The notes: generated from the letters alone by a model not told the origin. Shown: positions 7,878 to 20,291, numbered from the stretch's first letter. The stretch is DNA of 64,000 bases from Pseudomonas grandcourensis (GCF_039909015.1 NZ_CP150919.1:5618501-5682500), one strand, 5' to 3'. A program made the numbers and translations.

Positions 7878-9680
7878 ATGAGCGAGCAGCAGATTTTATT
7901 GGCATTTGGCGGGATAGGCGCGGCGGCGCTGCTTTGCCAATGGCTGGCCTGGCGTTTGAAACTGCCGGCGATTCTGTTCCTGCTGCTGACCGGCATCCTG
8001 GCCGGTCCCGTGCTGCACTTGCTCGACCCGCAGGAGATGTTCGGACCACTGTTGATGCCGCTGGTGTCCCTGGCGGTAGCGCTGATCCTGTTCGAAGGCA
8101 GCCTGACCCTGCATTTGTCCGAATGGCGCGAAATCGGCAGCGTCGTCCATCGCTTGGTCACCATTGGCGCCCTCTCCACCTGGGTGGTCATTGCTGTCGC
8201 CACTCACTGGCTGCTGGATTTCGACTGGATGCTGGCCATCCTCTTCGGCAGCCTGACCCTGGTGACCGGGCCGACCGTGATCGTGCCGATGCTGCGCGTC
8301 GTGCGCCCGAAAGCGTCGATTGCCAACATCCTGCGCTGGGAAGGCATTGCCATCGACCCCATCGGTGCCCTGCTGGCGGTGGTCGTCTATAGCTTCATCA
8401 TCGCCAGCTCCAAAGGTAACGGCCTCGAGGAAAGCCTGCTGACCTTCGGTGGCGTGATTCTGTGCGGCAGCCTGTTCGGTGTTTCTGGCGGCTGGTTGCT
8501 CGGTACATTGATTCGCCGCCAGTGGCTGCCGGAATACCTGCACAACCTGGCAGCGCTCGCGGCAGTCCTGGGTATTTTCATTGCCTCCAACGAGGTCACC
8601 AACGAATCCGGGTTGCTGGCCGTGACCTTGATGGGCATGTGGCTGGCCAACATGAAAGGCGTGGACGTGCGGCACATCCTGCACTTCAAGGAGAACCTCA
8701 GCGTGCTGCTGATCTCCGGCCTGTTCATTCTGCTGGCGGCCCGGCTGGACCTGAACGCCATGATCGGCCTCGGGCCTCTGGTGCTGATATTGCTGCTGGT
8801 CATTCAGTTCATCGCCCGCCCCTTGAATGTGCTGCTGAGCACGGTGGGCTCCAGCCTGGGTTGGCGCGAGCGAGCGCTGCTGGCGTGGATTGCGCCAAGG
8901 GGCATCGTGGCAGCGGCGGTGTCGGCCATCTTCGCCATTCGCCTGCATGAGGCCGGTCACCAGGGCGCATTGCTGCTGGTGCCGCTCACCTTTGCGGTGA
9001 TCATCGGCACGGTAGTGTTGCAAAGCGCGACGGCACGACCGCTGGCTCGCCTGCTGAAGGTGGCGGAACCGGCACCGAGCGGCTTCCTGATCATCGGCGC
9101 CAACGGACCTGCGCGCACACTGGGCAAGGCCCTGCAACAACTGGGCAGTCGCGTACTGCTGACGGATTCGAGCTGGGAAAACATTCGCTCAGCGCGGATG
9201 GAAGGCTTGCCGACCTATTTTGGCAACCCGGCGTCGCAACATGCCGATGCGCACCTGGATCTGGTCGGCCTCGGGCATTTGCTGGCGCTGTCACCCTCCG
9301 GCGAAATGAACACCCTGGCGCTGATGCGCTTTCGACATGAACTGGGCCATCAGCGCATGTTCGGCCTGGCCAGCGGCCAGGAAAGCCGCCGCACCGACAA
9401 GCACCGTACCAGCCTGGAACATCGCGGCAATCAACTGGGCAGCGAAGCACTGACCTACGCCAAGCTCGCCAGCCAGCTGAGTCAGGGCTCAGAGCTGTAC
9501 AGCACAACCTTGACGGACGGCTTCAACTGGGACGACTACCGTGCATTGCATGGTGAGCGTGCGACCTTGCTGTTCGTACGCGACGACAGCGATTGGGTAC
9601 ACGTGGTAACGCCGGAAAGCACGATCAAGCCCGCGGCGGGTTGGACGTTGTTGGCGTTGATCCAGCCCGAGACGGTGTAA
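7878..9680 (+). CDS. CPA1-family sodium(cation)/proton antiporter with cytoplasmic nucleotide-binding-like domain
   Basis: A 600-residue inner-membrane protein. Residues 1-400 form about 12-13 hydrophobic helices with the family features EGIAIDPIGALL and APRGIVAAAV. Residues 407-600 are hydrophilic and begin like a TrkA-N/Rossmann fold (SGFLIIGANGPARTLGKALQQLG, then an acidic strand end LLTD), suggesting control by a bound nucleotide. Such proteins exchange Na+ or K+ for H+ for pH and ion homeostasis. The ion is not determined by sequence. A ribosome site (GGGAG) precedes the ATG. It is monocistronic, with a bidirectional terminator after it. Confidence 0.88.
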   Translation: MSEQQILLAFGGIGAAALLCQWLAWRLKLPAILFLLLTGILAGPVLHLLDPQEMFGPLLMPLVSLAVALILFEGSLTLHLSEWREIGSVVHRLVTIGALSTWVVIAVATHWLLDFDWMLAILFGSLTLVTGPTVIVPMLRVVRPKASIANILRWEGIAIDPIGALLAVVVYSFIIASSKGNGLEESLLTFGGVILCGSLFGVSGGWLLGTLIRRQWLPEYLHNLAALAAVLGIFIASNEVTNESGLLAVTLMGMWLANMKGVDVRHILHFKENLSVLLISGLFILLAARLDLNAMIGLGPLVLILLLVIQFIARPLNVLLSTVGSSLGWRERALLAWIAPRGIVAAAVSAIFAIRLHEAGHQGALLLVPLTFAVIIGTVVLQSATARPLARLLKVAEPAPSGFLIIGANGPARTLGKALQQLGSRVLLTDSSWENIRSARMEGLPTYFGNPASQHADAHLDLVGLGHLLALSPSGEMNTLALMRFRHELGHQRMFGLASGQESRRTDKHRTSLEHRGNQLGSEALTYAKLASQLSQGSELYSTTLTDGFNWDDYRALHGERATLLFVRDDSDWVHVVTPESTIKPAAGWTLLALIQPETV

Positions 9681-9710
9681 ATCCAGACGGGCACCAAATC
9701 GCAGGCAACA

Positions 9711-9736
9711 AAAAAGCAGCCCGCAGGCTGCTTTTT
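9711..9736. terminator. Bidirectional terminator between the antiporter gene and rplS
   Basis: A 10-bp stem (9711-9720 with 9727-9736, aaaaagcagc/gctgcttttt) has a 6-nt loop. A and T tracts on both sides let it serve the two convergent genes. Confidence 0.9.
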
Positions 9737-9754
9737 TTGCATCGGAAGCTGGAC

Positions 9755-10105
9755 TTAAGCCAGTTTTTCCTTGATGCGAGCTGCTTTACCCGACAGGTCA
9801 CGCAGGTAGTACAGCTTGGCTTTACGTACGTCACCGCGACGCTTGACAGCCATGCTGTCGATTTGCGGGGAGTAGGTCTGGAAAGTACGCTCTACGCCAA
9901 CACCGTTGGAGATTTTACGAACGGTGAATGCACTGTTTACGCCGCGGTTACGCTTGGCGATAACAACACCTTCGAACGCTTGCAGACGCGAACGGTCGCC
10001 TTCCTTCACTTTCACCTGAACGACAATGGTGTCGCCCGGGGCAAAGGTAGGGATCTCTTTGGTCATCTGCTCTGCTTCGAGTGCAAGGATGATTTTGTTA
10101 GTCAT
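9755..10105 (-). CDS. rplS: 50S ribosomal protein L19
   Basis: 116 residues, the normal length for bL19, with family sequence [30 protein letters not shown]. It lies at the 30S-50S interface. It is the last gene of rpsP-rimM-trmD-rplS, 45 bp after trmD. TAGGAG lies 6-7 bases before the ATG. Confidence 0.98.
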
Positions 10106-10150
10106 GCTGTGCTCCTAAGGTAAATCGTCGGATCTACCATCGATACGTTG

Positions 10151-10903
10151 TTAACTATCGTCCCGCTCGCGGATGTATTCCTCGAGCAGCTTCTTCTCTT
10201 CTCCAGAAAGCGAGCGGCTTTCCAGAAGATCGGCGCGTCGTTCAAAGGTCCGACCAAGGGACTGCTGTAAACGCCAACGCCGGATGTGCGCGTGATTGCC
10301 ACTTAGCAATACGTCGGGAACACGCTGATCCGCATACACCTCCGGTCGGGTGTAGTGCGGGCAATCCAGCAAACCATCCGTAAAGGAATCTTCCTCAGCG
10401 GAGTCCGCATGCCCTAAAGCTCCAGGCAGCAGTCGTGTAACCGCATCGATCAGGACCATCGCCGGCAGCTCGCCGCCAGACAGTACATAGTCGCCAATCG
10501 ACCACTCTTCATCGACATGAGCATCAATAAAACGCTCGTCAATGCCTTCATAGCGGCCGGCAATCAGGATCAATGCATCCAGATTCGCCAACTCGCGTAC
10601 CGCCGACTGAGTCAGTTGACGGCCTTGGGGGGACAGGTAAATTACCTTCGCCGCCTCCCCGGCTGCTGCCTTGGCCTGAACCAGAGCATCTTCCAGGGGC
10701 TTGATCTTCATCACCATGCCCGGACCACCGCCAAACGGGCGATCGTCCACAGTGTGATGTCGATCCGTCGTGTAGTCTCGCGGATTCCAACAGGTGAGCT
10801 GCAAGAGCCCCTGTTTCACCGCACGACTGGTGATGCCGTACTCGCTGATGGCGGAGAACATCTCGGGAAACAAACTGATCACTTCTACGCGCAAGTTAGC
10901 CAC
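10151..10903 (-). CDS. trmD: tRNA (guanine-37-N1)-methyltransferase
   Basis: A 250-residue SPOUT (trefoil-knot) methyltransferase that uses S-adenosylmethionine to make m1G37 in tRNAs, preventing +1 frameshifts. The knot motif is [15 protein letters not shown], followed by [18 protein letters not shown]. The start is a GTG at 10903 (translated [10 protein letters not shown]), two bases after the rimM stop, which fits translational coupling. An ATG at 10924 would overlap rimM and add residues not seen in relatives. Confidence 0.96.
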   Translation of the reverse strand: MANLRVEVISLFPEMFSAISEYGITSRAVKQGLLQLTCWNPRDYTTDRHHTVDDRPFGGGPGMVMKIKPLEDALVQAKAAAGEAAKVIYLSPQGRQLTQSAVRELANLDALILIAGRYEGIDERFIDAHVDEEWSIGDYVLSGGELPAMVLIDAVTRLLPGALGHADSAEEDSFTDGLLDCPHYTRPEVYADQRVPDVLLSGNHAHIRRWRLQQSLGRTFERRADLLESRSLSGEEKKLLEEYIRERDDS

Positions 10904-10905
10904 GC

Positions 10906-11442
10906 TTAGAAGTCCGCATCCCAATCCACCTTCATCTCACCTGCCGCCAGGTCGATGGCCAACACGCATTGCTCGGTATAGGGCAACAGGCGTTCGCGAT
11001 CATCCAGGCTGCCAGCGCAAGGCTTGACCACCATGACATCGTTCGAGCCGGTCTCCAGCAGGTGATCGATTTTCCCGAACAGTTGTCCGAGGGTGTCGAT
11101 GACCTTGAGACCTTCCAGCTGGTACCAGTAGTACTCGCCGTCGGTGAGTTCAGGGAACAGGTTGCGCGGCACGCAGATCTCATAACCGGCCAGAAGACGA
11201 GCTTCTTCGCGATCATCGAGATCCTTGAGCTTTGCGACCAGGAACTTGTCGTTCCCGCGTCCGCTGACCAGCTCTACCTGCTTTACATTGCCGTCACGCT
11301 TGAGCGTCCAGGTTTTGTAATCCAGCAGGTTCTTAATCGGATCAGTAAAGGAGTACACCTTCACTTCGCCGCGAACGCCGTGAACCGAGTAAATCTTGCC
11401 GATAACGATCAAATCATCAGCAATGGCAGGCGTCGCGTTCAT
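10906..11442 (-). CDS. rimM: Ribosome maturation factor RimM
   Basis: 178 residues: an N-terminal beta-barrel domain ([20 protein letters not shown], residues 15-34) and a C-terminal PRC-barrel domain ([15 protein letters not shown], about residues 101-115). It assists late 30S assembly by binding S19. It starts 5 bp after the rpsP stop and is followed 2 bp later by trmD, the classic operon order. Confidence 0.97.
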   Translation of the reverse strand: MNATPAIADDLIVIGKIYSVHGVRGEVKVYSFTDPIKNLLDYKTWTLKRDGNVKQVELVSGRGNDKFLVAKLKDLDDREEARLLAGYEICVPRNLFPELTDGEYYWYQLEGLKVIDTLGQLFGKIDHLLETGSNDVMVVKPCAGSLDDRERLLPYTEQCVLAIDLAAGEMKVDWDADF

Positions 11443-11447
11443 ATTGC

Positions 11448-11699
11448 TCAGGCCGCAGCCTTAGCAGAATCCTTCAACAACTGAGCAACGCGCTCAGAAG
11501 GTTGTGCACCAACGCTCAGCCAGTAGGCTACGCGCTCTTGGTTCACGGACAGACGAACTTCCTGACCACGGGCAACAGGGTTGAAGTAGCCAACCTGTTC
11601 CTTGTGCGAACCGTCGCGCGGGTTGCGGCTGTCGGTTACGGTCAAGTGGTAAAACGGGCGCTTTTTGGAGCCGCCAAGGGCAAGACGGATTGTTAGCAT
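11448..11699 (-). CDS. rpsP: 30S ribosomal protein S16
   Basis: 83 residues ([23 protein letters not shown]...), the usual length for bS16. It is the first gene of the rpsP-rimM-trmD-rplS operon. The operon promoter should lie in the 250-bp spacer upstream, towards ffh, but I could not assign boxes with confidence. Confidence 0.98.
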   Translation of the reverse strand: MLTIRLALGGSKKRPFYHLTVTDSRNPRDGSHKEQVGYFNPVARGQEVRLSVNQERVAYWLSVGAQPSERVAQLLKDSAKAAA

Positions 11700-11949
11700 G
11701 TGAACATCGTTCCTGTAGTCGGTGCTGCAAATCTAAAGGCACAGCGGGCATAGGTGCCCGAAAGGCCGCATATTCTAAGGAATATCCGGACTTTTGCAAA
11801 TGACTTTTTCCGGCGGCCTATCGGTCGCCATGCAGATTTGCTATAGAGCCGTCGTTGAAAACGGCCGGTCAGCTCCCGCCAAGTGCGGGTTTGCTGTGTA
11901 TCCCACGTCCGTGTGGGGCAGCGCCGACCCGATGGCCGGCGCGAATTCT

Positions 11950-13326
<1,377 letters not shown>

Positions 13327-13536
13327 TGCGCGATCCTTTCAGGCCCTGTGTAGACCGGGATAATGGCGGCCCGGACCGGACTAAACGTGTGCTCGGCGAG
13401 CCTGCGGCGTGGGCAGGTCGCGGATTATAGCGAAGACTGTGGCCGGCGGACACCTCGCTGTCAGGTTGCGCGGTCTTTCGTGTGGCGGGGGTTCTATGCC
13501 AAACTCAGCGACTTTCGGGCTTGCCTAACAGGATTT

Positions 13537-14349
13537 ATGCTCCCCTTGTCACCCAGCTTGCTAACTACCCTCGCCGCCGCCTGCTTGTATGCCGCTGCGA
13601 CCATTTACCAGGGCACTCGCCTGGCGTCCGGCGCCAAGGTCAACAAACGCCTGCTGGTCATGCTCGGCGTGCTCGCCGTATTGGCCCACAGCGTCAGCCT
13701 GCTCACCCACCTGCTGACCCCGACCGGCCTGGCCCTGGACTTCTTCAGTGCCGCCAGCCTGATTGCCGTGGCGGTCATCGCACTGACCCTGCTGGCCTGC
13801 TCGCGGATTCCGGTGGAGAACCTGCTGGTCCTGCTGTTCCCGCTTGGGGCCCTGACCGTGATGCTGGCGCACTTTGCCCCCACCGGCACGGTACAGGTCA
13901 TCGATGAGGAGCCGGGCATCCTCGCCCACATCCTGCTTTCGATTCTGGCCTACGGCATGTTCACCATCGCGGTGTTCCAGTCCTTGCTACTGCTGGTTCA
14001 AGACCACCAGCTCAAGCACAAGCACCCCTCCGGGCTGATCAAGAACTTCCCGCCGCTGCAAACCATGGAAAGCCTGCTGTTCGGGTTCCTCTGGGCCGGC
14101 TGGACGCTGTTGTCGCTGTCGCTGATTTCCGGCTGGCTGTTCGTCGAGAACCTGTTCGCCCAGCATCTGGTGCACAAAACCCTGCTGGCCTGCCTGGCCT
14201 GGGTCGTTTTCAGCGTGCTGCTGTGGGGACGCAATCGCCTCGGCTGGCGCGGGCACAAAGCCATTCGCTGGACCCTGGCCGGTTTTTGCCTGCTGATGCT
14301 GGCGTATTTCGGCAGCAAGCTGGTTCGTGAATACATCCTGCATATCTGA
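13537..14349 (+). CDS. Cytochrome c assembly (CcsA/YpjD-like) membrane protein
   Basis: A 270-residue protein with about eight hydrophobic helices. It belongs to the CcmC/CcsA superfamily (YpjD branch) next to ffh in many gammaproteobacteria. The family's conserved region is visible in HILLSILAYGMFTIAVFQSLLLLVQDHQL and GFLWAGWTLLSLSLISGW. Family members handle heme, but the YpjD branch has no proven reaction. Start at 13537 has AGGA 6 bases upstream; a longer frame back to 13363 has no ribosome site and adds hydrophilic sequence. It lies 12 bp before the CorC/HlyC-type gene, probably in one transcript. Confidence 0.85.
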   Translation: MLPLSPSLLTTLAAACLYAAATIYQGTRLASGAKVNKRLLVMLGVLAVLAHSVSLLTHLLTPTGLALDFFSAASLIAVAVIALTLLACSRIPVENLLVLLFPLGALTVMLAHFAPTGTVQVIDEEPGILAHILLSILAYGMFTIAVFQSLLLLVQDHQLKHKHPSGLIKNFPPLQTMESLLFGFLWAGWTLLSLSLISGWLFVENLFAQHLVHKTLLACLAWVVFSVLLWGRNRLGWRGHKAIRWTLAGFCLLMLAYFGSKLVREYILHI

Positions 14350-14361
14350 CGGGCGGCATTA

Positions 14362-15594
14362 ATGGACGACTTGCCCATAGGGCCGATGCTCGCGGTAGTG
14401 ACCCTGCTGGTTTTATGGTCGGGGCTGTTTACCGCCATCGAAGCGGCGCACCAGCATTTGCTGGCCCAGCGCACCGCAACGCGTTCCAGCGACAAACCGG
14501 TGGCGAAACTCAGCTTTCCCTTGGCCAGCCTGATTTTTTGCAACACCCTGTGCCGCGCACTGGTGGTGGTCATCAGCACCTTGCTGGCTATTTTCACCTG
14601 GGCCGAGAACGGTCCGTGGGTCGCCTGCCTCGGGGCGGGCGCCATGCTACTAGTGTTTTCCGACTACTTGCCGCGCACCCTCGCCGTTCGCTATCCGGAT
14701 GCGATCCTGGCCCAGGGCAACAACCTGCTGCGGGTGCCGCTGAAAATCATCTATCCTGCGGCATGGTTGCTCAACAGCATCAGTCAGTTGCTGACGCGGC
14801 CGTTCGCCCGTAAAGCCAAAGTGGTGCAACAGAGTGAGGACGAAACGCTGACGGAGCGGCATGCGCCCTCCGAAACCGTAAACCGCCCTCACCCGCTGCC
14901 AGGCATCCACGCGCTGGACAACATCACCGTCAATGACATCCTGGTACCGCGCAGCGACGTGGACGGCATCAATCTCGATGACTCCATCGAGGAAATCATC
15001 GAACAATTGCGCCACAACAGACGTACTCGCCTGCCGGTGTTCCACAGTGATATCAACCAGGTCGAAGCCGTCCTCAACACCCGGCACATCCTTCACTTGC
15101 TGCCCGATGCAAGCCTGACCAGGGAAGCGTTACTGGCTGCCAGCCACGAGCCGTACTTCGTGCCGGAAAGCACCCCGTTGCAGTTGCAACTGCTCAACTT
15201 CCACAAGCAGCAGCGACGCCTGGGCATGGTGGTCGACGAATACGGCGAAGTGCTGGGCATCGTCACCCTGGAAGACATTCTCGAAGAAATCGTCGGCGAG
15301 TTCGAAAGCCAGCAGAGCCTGGACAATCCGCACATTCATCCGCAAGCCGACGGACGCCTGGTGATCGACGGTGCCGCGTCCATTCGCGAGCTGAACAAGA
15401 GCCTCGGCTGGCACCTGCCCAGCGATGGCCCGAAAACCCTGAACGGTCTGGTCACCGAGGCACTGGAAACCATTCCCGAAAGCGCGGTGTGCCTGAAGAT
15501 CGGCCGGTATCGCCTGGAAATTCTCGAGACCGAGGACAACCGCGTCACGCGGGTGCTGATCTGGCAGACCAGCTCGATGCCGGTTGTTATCTAA
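14362..15594 (+). CDS. CNNM/CorC/HlyC-family membrane protein with CBS domains
   Basis: A 410-residue protein with a DUF21 (CNNM) transmembrane domain (1-150), two CBS domains (about 190-310: NDILVPRSDVDGINLDDS, then MVVDEYGEVLGIVTLEDILEEIVGE), and a C-terminal CorC_HlyC domain (about 330-405). Relatives (E. coli YfjD) are linked to Mg2+/Co2+ handling or ion export. The DUF21 domain is shorter than usual but intact. It is probably co-transcribed with the preceding gene (12-bp gap). Confidence 0.87.
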   Translation: MDDLPIGPMLAVVTLLVLWSGLFTAIEAAHQHLLAQRTATRSSDKPVAKLSFPLASLIFCNTLCRALVVVISTLLAIFTWAENGPWVACLGAGAMLLVFSDYLPRTLAVRYPDAILAQGNNLLRVPLKIIYPAAWLLNSISQLLTRPFARKAKVVQQSEDETLTERHAPSETVNRPHPLPGIHALDNITVNDILVPRSDVDGINLDDSIEEIIEQLRHNRRTRLPVFHSDINQVEAVLNTRHILHLLPDASLTREALLAASHEPYFVPESTPLQLQLLNFHKQQRRLGMVVDEYGEVLGIVTLEDILEEIVGEFESQQSLDNPHIHPQADGRLVIDGAASIRELNKSLGWHLPSDGPKTLNGLVTEALETIPESAVCLKIGRYRLEILETEDNRVTRVLIWQTSSMPVVI

Positions 15595-15855
15595 CTGCCA
15601 GGCAAATCTTTTGTGGCAACTCAAGCCACTTGTTCGATCGTTAGCCACCTTCCTATAATCGAAGCGCTTACCCAAGCCTTGCCGGCTCCGTGCTTACCCC
15701 GCACTTCGCAGCTTCCGGCCCGTCCACCCGCAAAGTCCGTAACAAACCGACGACTGTTCCTACCTTGAACAGCGACCGTGCCTCCACCCACATCCCTGGG
15801 TTCTCGACCATAATAATTCGCTCCACCGGAGCACATGACTGTCAGGGATAACCGC

Positions 15856-17172
15856 ATGACGACCAGCACGACTTACAGCGACTCCACACCTGTGCAACCG
15901 ACGAACTCCGCCACCCGCGTGGCCACCGCGAGTTTCATCGGTACTGCCATCGAGTTCTACGACTTCTACGTCTATGCCACCGCCGCCGCACTGGTGATCG
16001 GTCCGGTGTTCTTTCCGCAGACATCCGGCACCGCCCAGATGCTTTCGGCGTTTCTCACGTTCGGCATCGCTTTCCTTGCGCGCCCCTTGGGTTCGGCCCT
16101 TTTCGGTCACTTCGGCGACCGTATCGGCCGCAAGTCGACCCTGGTCGCCTCGCTGCTGCTGATGGGCGTGTGCACCACACTGATCGGCGTGCTGCCGGGT
16201 TACGACAGCATTGGCGCCTGGGCACCGATCCTGCTTTGCGTCTTGCGCTTCGGCCAAGGCCTTGGGTTGGGCGGTGAATGGGGAGGTGCGGCATTGCTGG
16301 CCACGGAGAACGCGCCGAAAGGCAAGCGCGCGTGGTTCGGCATGTTCCCGCAACTGGGCCCATCCATCGGCTTTCTGGCGGCCAACGGCCTGTTCCTGAC
16401 CCTGGCCGTGGTGCTGGACGATGAACAGTTCCGCTCATGGGGCTGGCGTATTCCGTTCCTGCTCAGCGCCGCACTGGTGATGGTCGGCCTGTATGTGCGC
16501 CTCAAGCTGCATGAGACCCCGGTGTTCGCCAACGCCATGGCGCGTCAGGAACGCGTGAAGATCCCCCTGTTCGAGCTGTTCGGCCAATACTGGGCGCCCG
16601 TATTGCTGGGCGCCGGCGCGATGGTCGTGTGCTACGCGCTGTTTTACATCTCCACCGTGTTTTCCCTGAGTTACGGCGTGGCAACGCTCGGCTACAGCCG
16701 CGAAACCTTCCTCGCCCTGCTGTGCTTCGCAGTGCTGTTCATGGCTGCCGCCACCCCGCTGTCGGCCTGGGCCAGCGACCGTTGCGGGCGCAAACCGGTG
16801 CTGATCATCGGCGGTGTGCTGGCAATCCTGTCCGGCTTCCTCATGGAACCCCTGCTGACCCAAGGTTCGACCTGGGGTGTGGCGCTGTTCCTGTGCATCG
16901 AACTGTTTCTGATGGGCGTGACATTTGCGCCGATGGGTGCGCTGCTGCCGGAGCTGTTCCCCACCCACGTGCGCTACACCGGCGCCTCGGCGGCCTACAA
17001 CCTGGGTGGTATCGTCGGTGCTTCCGCGGCGCCGTTCTTCGCCCAGAAACTGGTGGCGATGGGCGGGTTGAGTTACGTCGGCGGTTACGTGTCCGGGGCG
17101 GCGGTGCTGAGTTTGATTGCAGTGCTGTGCCTGAAGGAAACGCGGCATAACGACCTGAATCAGGTTGTCTGA
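15856..17172 (+). CDS. MFS transporter, metabolite:H+ symporter (MHS) type
   Basis: 438 residues, 12 predicted helices. The typical MHS sequence TASFIGTAIEFYDFYVYATAAALV begins helix 1, and the loop 2-3 motif GHFGDRIGRKSTLVASLLLMG is complete. Such proteins carry dicarboxylates, shikimate, proline/betaine or related compounds; the substrate is not clear here. Two starts are possible: ATG 15835 with GGAG 5 bases upstream, or ATG 15856 with AGGG 9 bases upstream. I prefer 15856 because it begins the usual hydrophilic leader. The 240-bp region upstream shows no other gene, and a REP doublet follows. Confidence 0.85.
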   Translation: MTTSTTYSDSTPVQPTNSATRVATASFIGTAIEFYDFYVYATAAALVIGPVFFPQTSGTAQMLSAFLTFGIAFLARPLGSALFGHFGDRIGRKSTLVASLLLMGVCTTLIGVLPGYDSIGAWAPILLCVLRFGQGLGLGGEWGGAALLATENAPKGKRAWFGMFPQLGPSIGFLAANGLFLTLAVVLDDEQFRSWGWRIPFLLSAALVMVGLYVRLKLHETPVFANAMARQERVKIPLFELFGQYWAPVLLGAGAMVVCYALFYISTVFSLSYGVATLGYSRETFLALLCFAVLFMAAATPLSAWASDRCGRKPVLIIGGVLAILSGFLMEPLLTQGSTWGVALFLCIELFLMGVTFAPMGALLPELFPTHVRYTGASAAYNLGGIVGASAAPFFAQKLVAMGGLSYVGGYVSGAAVLSLIAVLCLKETRHNDLNQVV

Positions 17173-17180
17173 CAGATAGT

Positions 17181-17287
17181 CATCGCAAGCAGGCTCGCTC
17201 CCACAGGTTGAGTGTCGTTCACAAAATGCCGGTACGACACATATCCCTGTGGGAGCGGGCTTGGTCCGGGCGGCGTTCCGACGAAGG
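17181..17287. repeat. REP doublet (REPIN) between the MFS gene and valS
   Basis: Inverted REP copies at 17181-17206 (tcgcaagcaggctcgctccc) and 17247-17287 (tgtgggagcgggcttgg plus a cggcgttccgacg tail). The same tail follows the REP at 40030. Confidence 0.8.
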
Positions 17288-17424
17288 GGCCACAACTGAC
17301 GAAATAGCCACCAAACAACCACAACTTTCCCCCACCCATTGTCACCTCGCTCTACGCGCATCGGCTCATCCCCGCTATACTTCCCGGCTTTTCCTGAATA
17401 AATGCCAATAGGGTCCCGCCGCGC

Positions 17425-20271
17425 ATGGATAAGACCTACCAGCCGCACGCCATTGAAACTTCCTGGTACAACACCTGGGAGTCAGAGAATTACTTCGCCC
17501 CGCAAGGCGCGGGCGAGTCCTACACCATCATGATCCCGCCGCCGAACGTCACCGGCAGCCTGCACATGGGTCACGGCTTCAACAACGCGATCATGGACGC
17601 CCTGATCCGTTTCCGCCGCATGCAGGGTCGCAACACCCTGTGGCAGCCGGGTACCGACCACGCCGGTATCGCCACGCAGATGCTGGTAGAGCGTCAGCTC
17701 GAAGCCAAGGGCCAGAGCCGCCATGACCTGGGCCGCGAGAAATTCCTCGAGAAAGTCTGGGAGTGGAAAGATGAGTCCGGTGGCAACATCAGCCGTCAGA
17801 TCCGTCGCCTCGGTTCGTCCGTAGATTGGAGCCGCGAGCGCTTCACCATGGACGACGGTCTCTCGGAAGCCGTTAAAGAAGCTTTCGTACGCCTGCACGA
17901 AGACGGCCTGATCTACCGCGGCAAGCGCCTGGTCAACTGGGACACCAAGCTGCACACGGCGATTTCCGATCTCGAAGTGGAAAACCACGACGAAAAAGGT
18001 TTCCTGTGGAACCTGAAATACCCGCTGGCCGACGGCGCCAAGACCGCTGAAGGCAACGACTTCCTGATCGTCGCGACCACTCGCCCGGAAACCATGCTCG
18101 GCGACTCCGCCGTGGCCGTTAACCCGAACGATGAACGCTACAAAGCCCTGATCGGCAAATTTGTCGAGCTGCCACTGGTTGGCCGCCGCATCCCGATCAT
18201 CGCCGACGATTACTGCGACCCTGAATTCGGCACCGGCTGCGTGAAAATCACCCCGGCCCACGACTTCAACGACTACGAAGTCGGCAAGCGTCACAACCTG
18301 CCGCTGCTGAACATCTTCGACAAAAACGCAGCCGTTCTTCCAGCATGCCAGGTGTTCAACCTCGACGGCACGCTGAACGAAACCATCGACGGCAAGATCC
18401 CTGCCGAATACGCCGGTCTCGACCGCTTCGAAGCGCGCAAGCAGATCGTGGCCGCGTTCGACGCTATCGGCCTGCTGGTCAGCGTTGACGATCACGCCCT
18501 GAAAGTGCCGAAAGGCGACCGCTCCGGCACCGTCATCGAGCCTTGGCTGACCGACCAGTGGTACGTGTCCACCAAGCCTTTGGCCGAGCCTGCGATTGCC
18601 GCCGTTGAAGACGGCCGTATCCAGTTCGTGCCGAAACAGTACGAAAACATGTACTTCTCGTGGATGCGCGACATCCAGGACTGGTGCATCAGCCGTCAGC
18701 TGTGGTGGGGCCACCGGATTCCGGCCTGGTACGACGAATCGGGCAAGGTCTACGTCGGCCGCGACGAAGCCGAAGTGCGGACCAAGCACAATCTCGGCCC
18801 GGACGTTGCGCTGCAACAGGACAACGACGTTCTCGACACCTGGTTCAGCTCGGGCCTGTGGACGTTCTCCACCCTCGGCTGGCCGGAACAAACCGAGTTC
18901 CTGAAGAAATTCCACTCCACCGACGTCCTGGTGACTGGCTTCGACATCATTTTCTTCTGGGTTGCCCGGATGATCATGCTCACCATGCATTTGGTGAAAA
19001 ACGAAGACGGCACGCCGCAGGTTCCGTTCAAGACTGTGTACGTTCACGGTCTGGTGCGTGACGGCCAGGGCCAGAAGATGTCCAAGTCCAAGGGCAACGT
19101 CCTGGACCCGCTGGACATCATCGACGGCATCGAGCTCGAAGCCCTGGTGCAGAAACGCACCTCCGGCATGATGCAGCCGAAACTGGCGAAGAAGATCGAG
19201 AAGCAGACCCGCGACGAGTTCGCCGAAGGCATCGCCAGCTACGGCACCGACGCCCTGCGCTTCACCTTCTGCTCGCTGGCGTCCACCGGTCGCGACATCA
19301 AGTTCGACATGGGCCGCGTCGAAGGCTATCGCAACTTCTGCAACAAGATCTGGAACGCGGCGCGCTACGTGCTGGACAAGGGCGAAGACTGCGGCCAGAA
19401 CGGCGAAGCCTTTGAGCTGTCCCTGGCTGACCGCTGGATCATCTCGCAGCTGCAACGCACCGAAGCCGAAGTGACCCGCCAACTCGACCAGTTCCGTTTC
19501 GACCTGGCCGCACAAGCCTTGTACGAGTTCATCTGGAACCAGTATTGCGACTGGTACCTGGAACTGTCCAAGCCTGTACTGTGGGACGAAAACGCACCGG
19601 TCGAACGCCAGCGCGGCACCCGTCGCACCCTGGTGCGCGTGCTGGAAGTCGCCCTGCGCCTGGCGCATCCGTTCATGCCGTTCATCACCGAAGAAATCTG
19701 GCAGCGCATCGCGCCGCTGGCCGGCATCGAAGGCAAGACGATCATGCTGCAACCTTGGCCGGTGGCCAACGAAACGCGCATCGATCAGGCCGCCGAAGAT
19801 GACATCGAATGGCTCAAGGGCCTGATGCTCGGCACCCGCAACATCCGTGGCGAAATGAACATCGGCCCGGGCAAACCGCTGCCGCTGTTCCTGAAGAACG
19901 TCAGCGCCGAGGATCAGCGTCGCCTGACCGAGAACGAAGCGCTGCTGAAGAAGCTGGCGCGCCTCGAATCGATCACCGTGCTGGCTGCCGGCGAAGAAGC
20001 ACCGCTGTCCGCCACCGCGCTGGTCGGCGAGATGGAAGTGCTGGTGCCAATGGCCGGTTTGATCGACAAAGGTGCGGAACTGGCGCGTCTGGACAAGGAA
20101 ATCCAGCGTCTGCAAGGTGAAGTGCAACGAGTCGGCGGCAAGCTGTCCAACGCTGGTTTCGTTGACAAGGCGCCAGCCGAAGTCATCGAGAAAGAACGCG
20201 CCAAACTGGCCGAGGCCGAACAGGCCCTGGGCAAGCTGGCCGAGCAGCATGCGCGGATTGCCAGCCTGTAA
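17425..20271 (+). CDS. valS: Valyl-tRNA synthetase
   Basis: A 948-residue class I synthetase attaching valine to tRNA-Val. The HIGH motif is H47-M-G-H50 in [15 protein letters not shown]. The editing (CP1) domain follows (about 190-340). KMSKS is exactly K551-M-S-K-S555. The anticodon-binding domain is about 670-820, and a C-terminal coiled coil (about 885-948) is typical of ValRS. The start ATG at 17425 gives the normal N-terminus [12 protein letters not shown] clear terminator follows. A very long antisense open frame across this gene is a codon-bias shadow. Confidence 0.98.
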   Translation: MDKTYQPHAIETSWYNTWESENYFAPQGAGESYTIMIPPPNVTGSLHMGHGFNNAIMDALIRFRRMQGRNTLWQPGTDHAGIATQMLVERQLEAKGQSRHDLGREKFLEKVWEWKDESGGNISRQIRRLGSSVDWSRERFTMDDGLSEAVKEAFVRLHEDGLIYRGKRLVNWDTKLHTAISDLEVENHDEKGFLWNLKYPLADGAKTAEGNDFLIVATTRPETMLGDSAVAVNPNDERYKALIGKFVELPLVGRRIPIIADDYCDPEFGTGCVKITPAHDFNDYEVGKRHNLPLLNIFDKNAAVLPACQVFNLDGTLNETIDGKIPAEYAGLDRFEARKQIVAAFDAIGLLVSVDDHALKVPKGDRSGTVIEPWLTDQWYVSTKPLAEPAIAAVEDGRIQFVPKQYENMYFSWMRDIQDWCISRQLWWGHRIPAWYDESGKVYVGRDEAEVRTKHNLGPDVALQQDNDVLDTWFSSGLWTFSTLGWPEQTEFLKKFHSTDVLVTGFDIIFFWVARMIMLTMHLVKNEDGTPQVPFKTVYVHGLVRDGQGQKMSKSKGNVLDPLDIIDGIELEALVQKRTSGMMQPKLAKKIEKQTRDEFAEGIASYGTDALRFTFCSLASTGRDIKFDMGRVEGYRNFCNKIWNAARYVLDKGEDCGQNGEAFELSLADRWIISQLQRTEAEVTRQLDQFRFDLAAQALYEFIWNQYCDWYLELSKPVLWDENAPVERQRGTRRTLVRVLEVALRLAHPFMPFITEEIWQRIAPLAGIEGKTIMLQPWPVANETRIDQAAEDDIEWLKGLMLGTRNIRGEMNIGPGKPLPLFLKNVSAEDQRRLTENEALLKKLARLESITVLAAGEEAPLSATALVGEMEVLVPMAGLIDKGAELARLDKEIQRLQGEVQRVGGKLSNAGFVDKAPAEVIEKERAKLAEAEQALGKLAEQHARIASL

Positions 20272-20291
20272 GGGTAAATCGCAATAGATGA

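Noticed and set aside
17482..20250. Open frame of over 900 codons on the minus strand across valS
   Set aside because: valS has all expected motifs on the plus strand; the antisense frame is a GC-codon shadow without a family pattern.
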